NCBI GenBank assembly: GCA_029379225.1 | Contig: JAQYWR010000048.1 | Location: forward strand, 1-62,574 | Direction: 5' to 3' | Length of the DNA: 62,574 bases | Origin: Nostoc sp. S4 | GTDB lineage: Bacteria; Cyanobacteriota; Cyanobacteriia; Cyanobacteriales; Nostocaceae | Shown: one piece after another, positions 35,348 through 42,577 of the stretch | Numbering within the stretch: the first letter of the stretch is position 1 | Layout: the number at the start of each line of letters is the position of its first letter | Program-made: the position numbers and the translations under genes | The notes under the pieces: model-generated | Told to the model about the DNA's origin: nothing | Databases searched by the model: none | The model's input: only the letters and a program-made list of their open reading frames with translations

Positions 35348-35710
35348 TTACCCAGCATAAGACTTTAATATCCAGCCTATGATAACGCCCATTCCACCAA
35401 AGCGGACGACTTGCCAGAAAGGTTTTTTGAGGCTACGCCAAGAAAATAACTGGCTTTCTAATTTCAGTTCTAGCATTTCTAACTGCTGTTGAATTTGCCT
35501 TAACTCTGCTTTGATTTCGGGTGTCTGAGATTTATTGTGCTTGAGTCGATCCCGGCGCTGTTGCCATTGTGCCTGTTGTTGGCGATCGCTTTCCACTTGA
35601 TGGTAACGTTCTCTTAATGATAAGAGCGCTCGCTCTACTTCCTCGATTTCCTGTGACAAATCTGGTTCGGGATTTTCCCCTGAGGGTTGTGATTTTTGAG
35701 ACGGCTTCAT
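35348..35710 (-). CDS. Coiled-coil protein with C-terminal membrane helix
   Basis: 120 residues. A long charged coiled coil (EIEEVERALLSLRERYHQVE to LRQIQQQLEMLELKLESQLF) is followed by one C-terminal hydrophobic segment (VVRFGGMGVIIGWILKSYAG). That layout suggests a tail-anchored membrane protein. I do not recognise a named family. It sits directly upstream of asnS with a 2-base gap; whether it is functionally linked to translation is unknown. Confidence 0.7.
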   Translation of the reverse strand: MKPSQKSQPSGENPEPDLSQEIEEVERALLSLRERYHQVESDRQQQAQWQQRRDRLKHNKSQTPEIKAELRQIQQQLEMLELKLESQLFSWRSLKKPFWQVVRFGGMGVIIGWILKSYAG

Positions 35711-35825
35711 TTACAAGTAGTAAACTAAGATTAAAAGTCAATTGTCATTTGTCATTCGTTATTTGTCATTGGTGAATCAGCAAAGGACAAATGACAAAGC
35801 ACAAAATCTCTTGCCAGCTTTGGGA

Positions 35826-35874
35826 CTATCAAAGGTCACTCAAGCAACTGAAAGACCCTAGTTGAGCAGTGGCT
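35826..35874. repeat. Dispersed repeat C, right (inverted) copy
   Basis: CCTAGTTGAGCAGTGGCT (35857-35874) is the exact reverse complement of 31919-31936. The two copies bracket the M48-asnS block in opposite orientation, 3.9 kb apart. Confidence 0.6.
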
Positions 35875-35929
35875 TTACTTTCTAAGACCCGACAAATGAC
35901 AATTCAAAAACGACAAAGGACTCCAAATT

Positions 35930-36211
35930 ATGTCTCAATTTACCCAGCTGCCCAAAACCAGTCAACTGAATGATTTTAGTACTTTAGAACTAGCTCAAGT
36001 CTTAATGCAAAGACTGAGTATCTCTCCTGACGATTGGCATCGCCTCAAATCTAATCGCAATTCCCGCGCCAATGAACAAATAGCAGCAGCTCTTGTTTAT
36101 CTTTTAAAGAATCAGCCACAAGAAGCTCAAGCTAGATTAGAACAAGCAGTTGGTTGGCTAGATCGCTCTATTTCTGCTCCTCCCTGTCCAACTCACGGTA
36201 ATACCAGATGA
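35930..36211 (+). CDS. Conserved cyanobacterial protein (DUF6439-like)
   Basis: A 93-residue soluble, mostly helical protein: FSTLELAQVLMQRLSISPDD, then WHRLKSNRNSRANEQIAAAL, and the C-terminal AVGWLDRSISAPPCPTHG. I associate this with a small cyanobacterium-only family (DUF6439, from memory). The function is unknown. The conserved C-P-T-H-G end could bind metal. It is convergent with the anti-sigma gene. Confidence 0.65.
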   Translation: MSQFTQLPKTSQLNDFSTLELAQVLMQRLSISPDDWHRLKSNRNSRANEQIAAALVYLLKNQPQEAQARLEQAVGWLDRSISAPPCPTHGNTR

Positions 36212-36292
36212 AGAGGACGCAGTGATGCACAGACACGGGGACGACGCGGGGAATATCTTGAATATCATTCTTTGCGTCAGAGCGTCTATTTC

Positions 36293-36742
36293 TCAACGTC
36301 GCAGAGATAGTCCCCGACGATTTTCCATTTGTTTACAAAGTCTTAATTCTGTGCCTTTGGGATTCCACTCTACCTGATCGAAAATTTGATGGAGAAGACA
36401 TAAACCACGACCACTTTCTGCTTCATCTGGCGGCAGATAGTCCGTTGGTTCTTCATCGCTAATCTGCGAGGGAGTAAAGCCGCTACCCTGGTCTGAAATT
36501 ATCCACCAATATTGATTATCTATTAAGGAAAAACGGACTACAACTGTTTTACTCGGATCGAGATTATTGCCATGCTTAGCCGCATTTACTAGGGCTTCTT
36601 GAAGTCCTAAACGTAGTTCTGATTGTAATTTTGCTGGAATTTCTGCCAACAATAAATCTAATATTGGACAAAGATAGAGGGTTGAGGCAAAACTAATAGT
36701 GCCCCAATAACGTCCAACTGGACGGAGCGAAATTGTAATCAC
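36293..36742 (-). CDS. Anti-sigma regulatory factor (HATPase)
   Basis: A 149-residue RsbW-type serine kinase/anti-sigma factor. It shows the Bergerat-fold motifs: N box (LGLQEALVNAAKHGNNLDPS), G1 (WIISDQGSGFTP) and G2 (ESGRGLCLLHQIFDQV). In cyanobacteria such proteins phosphorylate STAS antagonists or bind sigma factors; no partner gene lies alongside. The start is GTG 36742. The length is normal. Confidence 0.88.
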   Translation of the reverse strand: MITISLRPVGRYWGTISFASTLYLCPILDLLLAEIPAKLQSELRLGLQEALVNAAKHGNNLDPSKTVVVRFSLIDNQYWWIISDQGSGFTPSQISDEEPTDYLPPDEAESGRGLCLLHQIFDQVEWNPKGTELRLCKQMENRRGLSLRR

Positions 36743-37123
36743 TAGAGAAACCCCATAGCTTTCAGTTAGCTAGACATCAGTTTGGTGTCACAGGCACCCT
36801 GATAAAAATTGAGGTGGTCATGCTGCCTTCAAACTTGCGTCTTTAAAACTAAATATTGAAAATGCTAGGGAGCATCGACTCTATAAAAGAATTGGGATTG
36901 CTTGGATATATAATGGCCTAAATAGATTTGTTAATAGAGTTAGCAACTTAAAAAGCTGCTACGAATTTTCTAGAGTATTAGGATACTCTAAATTTATTGC
37001 CGATTTTTAGCTTACACAATCCCATTCATATTTTTAAGAGCCTATGCAACTTGAATTTATTTAAACAAAATCAATTTCTATTTTTAGCTTAATTCGATTT
37101 TAGCATTGTTAGTATGCACTAGA
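36743..37123. other. Gene-free spacer
   Basis: An AT-rich 380-base spacer. The GGTGTCACAGGCACC palindrome-like stretch near 36783-36797 is the only structure noticed. It should contain the anti-sigma promoter. Confidence 0.4.
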
Positions 37124-38539
37124 CTACAAATTTGAAATTTCAGTTTTTTTAAAGGAGTCAGGATTCTTACCTAAATCCGATCGCACAAGAAAGGCGGCAG
37201 CTTCCACATGAGCAGTTTGAGGAAAAAAATCAGCAGGTTGTACCCGCGCTATTTTATATTGCCCATCTTGAGAGAGCAATTTCAGGTCGCGGGCGAGGGT
37301 GGCTACTTTACAGCTGACGTAAACAATCCGAGATGGTTTCAATTGCCGTAAAGTGTCTATAACAGCGCGATCGCAGCCCTTACGTGGCGGATCGAGTATT
37401 ACGACTTCCGGCATTGTGCCCATTTTTGGCAGCAATTTTTCAACTGCGCCGACTTGGAATGTCACATTATTAATTTCATTGTGCTGGGCATTGAAAATAG
37501 CTTGTTCCACGGCTGCTGGTTGCACTTCTAAGCCTATAGCTTGTCGTACTTGTTTCGCCAGGGGCAAAGTTAAAGTGCCGATACCGCAGTAGGCATCAAC
37601 TAAGAATTCATGCCCTTGAAGATTGAGTTCTGACTGAATTACCTGCAATAGTGCCTCTGCTGTTTCTGTATAAACTTGGAAAAATGTATCTGGGCGGACT
37701 TGAAATTCCAATCCAGCAAATTTTTCTCGCAGGTGGGGGACTCCAGCGATGCAACGGGTTTCTAATCCAAAGATAGCATTTGTGCGATCGCAGTTGCGAT
37801 TTAAACAGACTCCCATTAACTGAGGATAACGCTTTAACCATTCCTGGGCTTGGCTTTCAATTCCTAGTAAATTCCAGTCCTTGACCACCAAAGTCAGCAA
37901 CATTTCTCCAGTGTGGCGGCCAATGCGTAAACTCAAATGGCGAATTTGCCCAAGGTGGCGCTGTTCGTCATAAATTTGCCAACCCCGCTGTTGGATATCC
38001 TGTTTTACTTCGGCAAGCATGGGATTTAAACGCGAGTCTTGGACTGGACATTGATTTAAGTTAATTAATTGGTGACTACCTTTTTGGTAGTAACCAGCTT
38101 GTACCTGTCCTGTTGCCGATTTGCCCAGAGGATAGGTAGATTTATTCCGATAACCAAAAGCAGAAGCAGCAGCCAGTACTGGATCTACTGGTGGTTGGAT
38201 AAAACCACCAATGCGTTCCAAAGCTTGGATAACTTGATTTTGCTTAGCTGCTAGCTGGTAATCATAATTAATGTGCTGCCACTGACAACCACCGCACTTA
38301 TCCGCCACAATACAACCAGGGCGGATACGATGGGGAGATGGTTGCAATAACTGCTGGAGCTTAGCGTGGGCATATTTTGGTTTAACATGTACTAAGCGGA
38401 CAAGAGCGCGATCGCCTGGTACGGTATCTGGGACAAACACCACACGTCCATGAGCGCGTCCCACACCATCGCCAGTGTCAGTCAAGTCAGCGATCGTTAC
38501 TTCAATTAATTCACCTTGTTGCCAAATTATTTTAGTCAT
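37124..38539 (-). CDS. rlmD: 23S rRNA (uracil-C5)-methyltransferase, RlmD type
   Basis: SAM-dependent m5U methyltransferase of the TrmA/RumA family. The 471-residue protein has an N-terminal TRAM domain (LIEVTIADLTDTGDGVGRAH). Iron-sulphur cysteines are in CIVADKCGGCQWQH. The SAM-binding part includes FLVDAYCGIGTLTLPLAKQV, and the active site ILDPPRKGCDRAVID with the nucleophile in YVSCKVATLARDL. All key parts are present. The target uridine (1939 in E. coli numbering) is inferred from the family, and cyanobacteria have more than one paralogue. Confidence 0.9.
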   Translation of the reverse strand: MTKIIWQQGELIEVTIADLTDTGDGVGRAHGRVVFVPDTVPGDRALVRLVHVKPKYAHAKLQQLLQPSPHRIRPGCIVADKCGGCQWQHINYDYQLAAKQNQVIQALERIGGFIQPPVDPVLAAASAFGYRNKSTYPLGKSATGQVQAGYYQKGSHQLINLNQCPVQDSRLNPMLAEVKQDIQQRGWQIYDEQRHLGQIRHLSLRIGRHTGEMLLTLVVKDWNLLGIESQAQEWLKRYPQLMGVCLNRNCDRTNAIFGLETRCIAGVPHLREKFAGLEFQVRPDTFFQVYTETAEALLQVIQSELNLQGHEFLVDAYCGIGTLTLPLAKQVRQAIGLEVQPAAVEQAIFNAQHNEINNVTFQVGAVEKLLPKMGTMPEVVILDPPRKGCDRAVIDTLRQLKPSRIVYVSCKVATLARDLKLLSQDGQYKIARVQPADFFPQTAHVEAAAFLVRSDLGKNPDSFKKTEISNL

Positions 38540-38540
38540 T

Positions 38541-38660
38541 AGTCTTAGTAATTAGTAATTAGTAATTGGGCATTGGGCATTAATTATTCTCTGCGTCCCC
38601 GCGTCTCCCCGATCCCCCTCATTTCCCCATGCCCCATTCCCCATTCCCCACTCCCCCTTC
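38541..38660. repeat. Mixed STRR block
   Basis: Three AATTAGT units, then GGGCATT units and a CCCCATT/CCCCACT-type tract. It lies between rlmD and apcD. Confidence 0.6.
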
Positions 38661-38719
38661 ACTTGTGTACCTCAGACTCGCTAAACTAGCAGATAATATT
38701 TAAGGTGATTTCAATCATC

Positions 38720-39205
38720 ATGACTGTAATTAGCCAAGTTATTCTCAAAGCCGACGACGAACTGCGTTATCCCAGCAGTGGCGAACTTAAAAATATCAAA
38801 GACTTTTTGCAAACCGGCGTACAACGGACGCGCATTGCTGCGACCTTAGCTGAAAATGAAAAAAAGATAGTTCAGGAAGCAACCAAACAACTTTGGCAAA
38901 AGCGCCCTGACTTTATCTCTCCCGGTGGTAATGCTTACGGTGAACGTCAACGTTCTCTATGTATCCGTGATTTTGGCTGGTACTTACGCCTAATCACTTA
39001 TGGTGTACTTGCTGGTGATAAAGAGCCAATTGAAAAAATCGGTTTGATTGGTGTGCGGGAAATGTACAACTCATTGGGCGTTCCTGTACCTGGAATGGTA
39101 GAAGCGATTAATTCGCTTAAAACAGCCGCTCTTGACTTACTAAGTGCAGAAGATGCTGCTCAAGCTTCACCATACTTTGATTACATCATTCAAGCGATGT
39201 CTTAA
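38720..39205 (+). CDS. apcD: Allophycocyanin alpha-B subunit
   Basis: Terminal energy emitter of the phycobilisome core, passing energy to photosystem I/II and involved in state transitions. The 161-residue protein begins MTVISQVILKADDELRYPSS, which distinguishes ApcD from ApcA. It has the chromophore cysteine Cys81 in RQRSLCIRDFGWYLR, followed by LITYGVLAGDKEPIE and ends SPYFDYIIQAMS. ATG 38720 gives the family N-terminus; an upstream GTG at 38705 is in frame but unlikely. It stands alone, as apcD usually does, with a nested hairpin terminator behind it. Confidence 0.96.
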   Translation: MTVISQVILKADDELRYPSSGELKNIKDFLQTGVQRTRIAATLAENEKKIVQEATKQLWQKRPDFISPGGNAYGERQRSLCIRDFGWYLRLITYGVLAGDKEPIEKIGLIGVREMYNSLGVPVPGMVEAINSLKTAALDLLSAEDAAQASPYFDYIIQAMS

Positions 39206-39225
39206 TACAAAGTGTGTGTTAATTC

Positions 39226-39282
39226 TATGAGTATAGGTTTACTCTACTAGAGAGTGTAAAGTTTTAACACTCGACACTCATA
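39226..39282 (+). terminator. Nested hairpin after apcD
   Basis: The inner arms are GAGTGT / ACACTC (39252-39272) with an AT loop; the outer arms are TATGAGT / ACTCATA. The structure starts 21 bases after the apcD stop. Confidence 0.55.
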
Positions 39283-39534
39283 AGATTACCAATTTGATTT
39301 TAACTTCCCCACATTTGGTAGTGGCTGTGGCTAAATCTCTGTCAAGCTATCAATCATTTGTGGGGAAATTTTATGGGTATGGGGCATGGGGAGATGGGGA
39401 GGGTCTTGAGGCAGGGGAAGCAGGGGAGGCAGGGGAGGCAGGGGGAGAATAACTCCTAACTTAGCACGGGCTAGACGCCCCGCTACCGCTAACAGCACTC
39501 AGCACTCCCAATAACCAATACCTAATAACAAAAA
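39283..39534. repeat. Spacer with G-rich STRR
   Basis: Contains GGCATGGGGAGATGGGGAGG and GGGGAGGCA units at about 39374-39456. No gene was found. Confidence 0.55.
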
Positions 39535-39563
39535 ACCGACAGTCTTTGATGAAGGCTGTCGGT
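39531..39563 (-). terminator. Strong rho-independent terminator (minus strand)
   Basis: On the minus strand, ACCGACAG ... CTGTCGGT forms an 8-bp GC-rich stem, extended by AAGG/TCTT pairs, followed directly by TTTTT. It lies 286 bases after the stop of the repeat-protein gene and fits as its terminator. Confidence 0.7.
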
Positions 39564-39848
39564 AACTAGTGTGTTCCCTATTAATGACTCGGCTAGAGTT
39601 CAGTTGTCTTTAATTATGCCTAGTGAGCAATCGCAGTGAGACGATCCTAATCATACATAAGTGTGATTGTCGTCACTTGATTGTTACAGCTAAACTGCAT
39701 TTGCCCAAGTAATTACTGAATTACACTAAATCTATGCAAGTTGGGAGCTAAGAGTATATACGCTGGTAGATCGTTCTTCAGTTTCAGAGCAAACAAGACC
39801 AGTTAGACAATTAGCGGGTAAAGCATGAGTATAGACAAATTAAGAAAC
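39564..39848. other. 3' region of the repeat-protein transcript
   Basis: No gene was found. It contains a short palindromic stretch near 39658-39675 (ACATAAGTGTGATTGTCGTC). It would be a long 3' untranslated region if the terminator at 39531 is used. Confidence 0.4.
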
Positions 39849-41849
39849 TCATGCGCCGTTTGTCAAAGTCGCGTACGAGAAAGAGCTATCTGCAAAGATA
39901 AAACTCTCAAAGCCAGTGGTAGACAAGCTAATGAGGTTTCCATTGTTGTTGAAACTGATGTTGGCAGTTTTAAGGGTATTGCCAGAAATAACACCAGATA
40001 CAACCACTTGAGAGCGATTAAAAGCTCTTAAATCTAGAGTGTCACAACCGTTGCCGCCATCAACAGTTGCAGCACCAAAGCCTTTGAAGTAGTCATCCCC
40101 AGCACCCAGAGCAATCTTGATGCCACCACCGATAGTCACTTTCTGTTGAACTCCATCTAGGATACTGGTGGCGATAATTTCGTCATTGCCATAGCCCGTC
40201 TTAATGGTTCCTTTTCCATAAATACCATAGGCAGTACCACCAATGGTTGCTGTCGCCTGTCCGGTAAGCTTGTCGGAATCATTACCAGTATCGATAATTC
40301 CATCGTTGAGGATACCATAGGCGGTAGAGTTCTTTCCAGAACTGTTGCCATAACCAGTAATTGTGTCCTGACCCGATCCTGTAGTGATGGTGCCGTCTTT
40401 AGTGTTCTGGATACCGATTCCAGCACCAGCGTCACCGATGCCCTCGGCAGTAATGCTGCCGCTGCCGCCAGTACCGATGCCCGTAATCGTGTCTTCTCCC
40501 TCTCCGGTATGCAGTTGGCCACTATTGGCAATGCCGATCCCATCTCCGCCGTTATTGTTCCCGTTGGAAGCGTCGTTAGTAATATTGCCACTACCGCCAG
40601 TACCGATGCCCGTAATCGTGTCTTCTCCCTCTCCGGTATGCAGTTGGCCACTATTAGCAATGCCGATCCCATTACCGCTGACATTAATGAACTGGAAGAC
40701 CAGGCTGGTAGCGATACCGCCAGTACCGATGCCGATAATCGTGTCTTTTCCATCTCCTGCATTCAGAGTGCCGCTGTTAGCAATGCCTGTTCCAGTACCC
40801 GCATCGCCGCCAGCGATATCAACACCGCCGTTGCCGCCAGTACCGATGCCGCTAATCGTGTCTTCTCCCTCTCCTGCATTCAGACTGCCACTGTTAGCGA
40901 TGCCTGTCCCATTTTCGCCATTACCACGGGCAAAGGCACTGCTGTCGCCGATACCGCCAGTACCAATGCCAGTAATCGTGTCTTTTCCCTCTCCAGTATC
41001 TAATTGGCCGCTGTTGCTGATGCCGATGCCAGCACCGCCGTCGCCTCCGTCGTTGCGGCTGGGACCGCCGTTGCCGCCAGTACCGATGCCAGAGATCGCG
41101 TCGTTTCCGTCTCCTGCATTTAGAAGGCCGCTGTTGCTGATGCCGATCCCAGTTCCGCCGTCGCCACCAGCACCGAAGCCACCGCCACCGTTGCCGCCGA
41201 TACCAGTACCAGCGATCGCGTCATTTCCGTCTCCTGCATTTAGACTGCCACTGTTAGCAATACCTGTCCCAGATCCACCGGCCCAGATGATGCCGTTATC
41301 ATCTGGATTTCCACCTGAAGTATTGCCGCTGTTGCCGCCAGTACCAGTGCCAGTGATTGTATCATTTCCGTCACCTGCATCTAGAATGCCACTGTTAGCA
41401 ATACCTGTCCCAGCTCCGCCGTTACCAGGAATCAGACCTGTATCGCCGCCTTTACCGCCAGTACCAGTGCCACCGATTGTGTCATTTCCGTTTCCTGCAT
41501 CTAGAATGCCACTGTTAACAATACCCGTCCCAGCTCCACCGTCACTGCCGTTAAAGTCGCTATTCTTCCTAGCATCACCGCCAGTACTAGTGCCAGTAAT
41601 CCTGTCTTTTCCATTTCCTGCATTCAGACGGCCACGGTTGGCAATGCCAGTCGCATTGCCGCCTTCGTCGAAACGACCAATGCTGGCAGCAGCTGTGCCC
41701 TTAATGGTGTCATTACCTGAGCGCGTAGAAATTAAGCCTCCAGTTAAAATATCGATACCTATGGCCGGAGATACATTTAACTGTTCGCCGATTAAAGTGT
41801 CGGCATCAGCAGTGCCAATGAAATTGGGTGGAATGGTAAGTTTAGGCAT
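39849..41849 (-). CDS. Glycine-rich repeat protein, RTX-like beta-solenoid
   Basis: A 666-residue protein made mainly of ten or more ~40-residue repeats (about residues 62-520). Each has a conserved core of the form GIANSGxLNAGDGxDTIxGx then GTGG, followed by a variable Gly/Asn/Ser spacer of 8-20 residues. Degenerate repeats continue to about 600. The G-x-G-x-D-x-I element resembles the calcium-binding nonapeptide of RTX proteins but lacks the tandem GGxGxDxUx arrays. There is no signal peptide; the C-terminus (FESFIFADSSFSYATLTNGA) could be a type I secretion signal. A parallel beta-roll or solenoid is likely. The start has a GAGG site about 10 bases before ATG 41849. No secretion genes are adjacent. 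Confidence 0.75.
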   Translation of the reverse strand: MPKLTIPPNFIGTADADTLIGEQLNVSPAIGIDILTGGLISTRSGNDTIKGTAAASIGRFDEGGNATGIANRGRLNAGNGKDRITGTSTGGDARKNSDFNGSDGGAGTGIVNSGILDAGNGNDTIGGTGTGGKGGDTGLIPGNGGAGTGIANSGILDAGDGNDTITGTGTGGNSGNTSGGNPDDNGIIWAGGSGTGIANSGSLNAGDGNDAIAGTGIGGNGGGGFGAGGDGGTGIGISNSGLLNAGDGNDAISGIGTGGNGGPSRNDGGDGGAGIGISNSGQLDTGEGKDTITGIGTGGIGDSSAFARGNGENGTGIANSGSLNAGEGEDTISGIGTGGNGGVDIAGGDAGTGTGIANSGTLNAGDGKDTIIGIGTGGIATSLVFQFINVSGNGIGIANSGQLHTGEGEDTITGIGTGGSGNITNDASNGNNNGGDGIGIANSGQLHTGEGEDTITGIGTGGSGSITAEGIGDAGAGIGIQNTKDGTITTGSGQDTITGYGNSSGKNSTAYGILNDGIIDTGNDSDKLTGQATATIGGTAYGIYGKGTIKTGYGNDEIIATSILDGVQQKVTIGGGIKIALGAGDDYFKGFGAATVDGGNGCDTLDLRAFNRSQVVVSGVISGNTLKTANISFNNNGNLISLSTTGFESFIFADSSFSYATLTNGA

Positions 41850-42168
41850 AAATCAAATCCTCTTTATCTAGGTTAGTTAGGTCAGTTTACTCATTTGCTA
41901 CGAGCAGTCTTTGAAAAATTCCCAGAATTGTTTCTTCAAAAGCCATTCGCTGATTGACTCTGCTGTTGTAGAAGTCAATTAAGCACAATGAAATTCCAGA
42001 GCATTAAATCCAGATTTCGCAGATGCGATCGCCTTTTATTAATTTTTTCTGCTTTCAACTAATGGCTTGTCTGAGAGGCTGATAGCCATTTCCATAATTT
42101 GGAAATCACTGATGTCAGTTTTAAGCTCACAAAGTTTTATTACTTCGTAAGTAACAGTACAATTACCA
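41850..42168. other. Upstream region of the repeat protein
   Basis: An AT-rich spacer with one HIP1-like site near 42025. It should hold the promoter. A 67-codon minus-strand frame at 42039-42242 has no recognisable features and is not called. Confidence 0.4.
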
Positions 42169-42536
42169 GTGTTGCAGTATATATTACAATCTATCTTGAG
42201 GCGTATTACAATATTTAGCCAATCTATACTGGCTATTAGCAATTCTCATTTGAATGAGTACTGGGTAGGAGCTTTACAAAAACTTCTGCATCCAACAATT
42301 CACGAGCAAGCAGCAGCTTACCTGTACTATTTAGCAATGAACCATCCGTTTATTGATATATTGATGCCAACAAACGCACTGCATTTGCGGTTATGGATAC
42401 TTTCATAACCTTAAACGGCTACAGTTTGAACTTATCCCAAGAACAAGCTTACAACTTGGTGATTCAAGTAGTTCGGAAAGAAATATCCAAAGAAGAATTA
42501 TCTGCATTTCTGGAACTGCATTTACAGCGCCTGTAA
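42169..42536 (+). pseudogene. Doc (Fic/DOC family) toxin with an 8-bp duplication
   Basis: The first frame encodes GALQKLLHPTIHEQAAAYLY then YLAMNHPFID, the end of the Doc helix leading into the Fic motif. At 42352-42365 the octamer ATTGATAT is followed by ATTGAT, an apparent 8-bp tandem duplication. Removing it joins HPFID directly to ANKRTAFAVMDTFITLNGYS, then LNLSQEQAYNLVIQVV, ending at TAA 42534-42536. The Fic motif would read HPFIDANKR, with Ala for the usual Gly. The N-terminal part also looks incomplete. No antitoxin lies upstream. Confidence 0.75.
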
Positions 42537-42577
42537 ATCGATAGAATAATGCTCTGTACAATTGGTGCATTATTTCC

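Noticed and set aside
40509..41003. 164-codon plus-strand frame and 201-codon minus-strand frame (40157-40762)
   Set aside because: Both are alternative frames of the same repeats; periodic DNA opens several frames at once.
40384..41871. 495-codon plus-strand open frame rich in Pro/Val/Ile
   Set aside because: It is the antisense of the repeat protein. The long openness comes from the codon bias of the repeats on the other strand, and it has no independent family signature.
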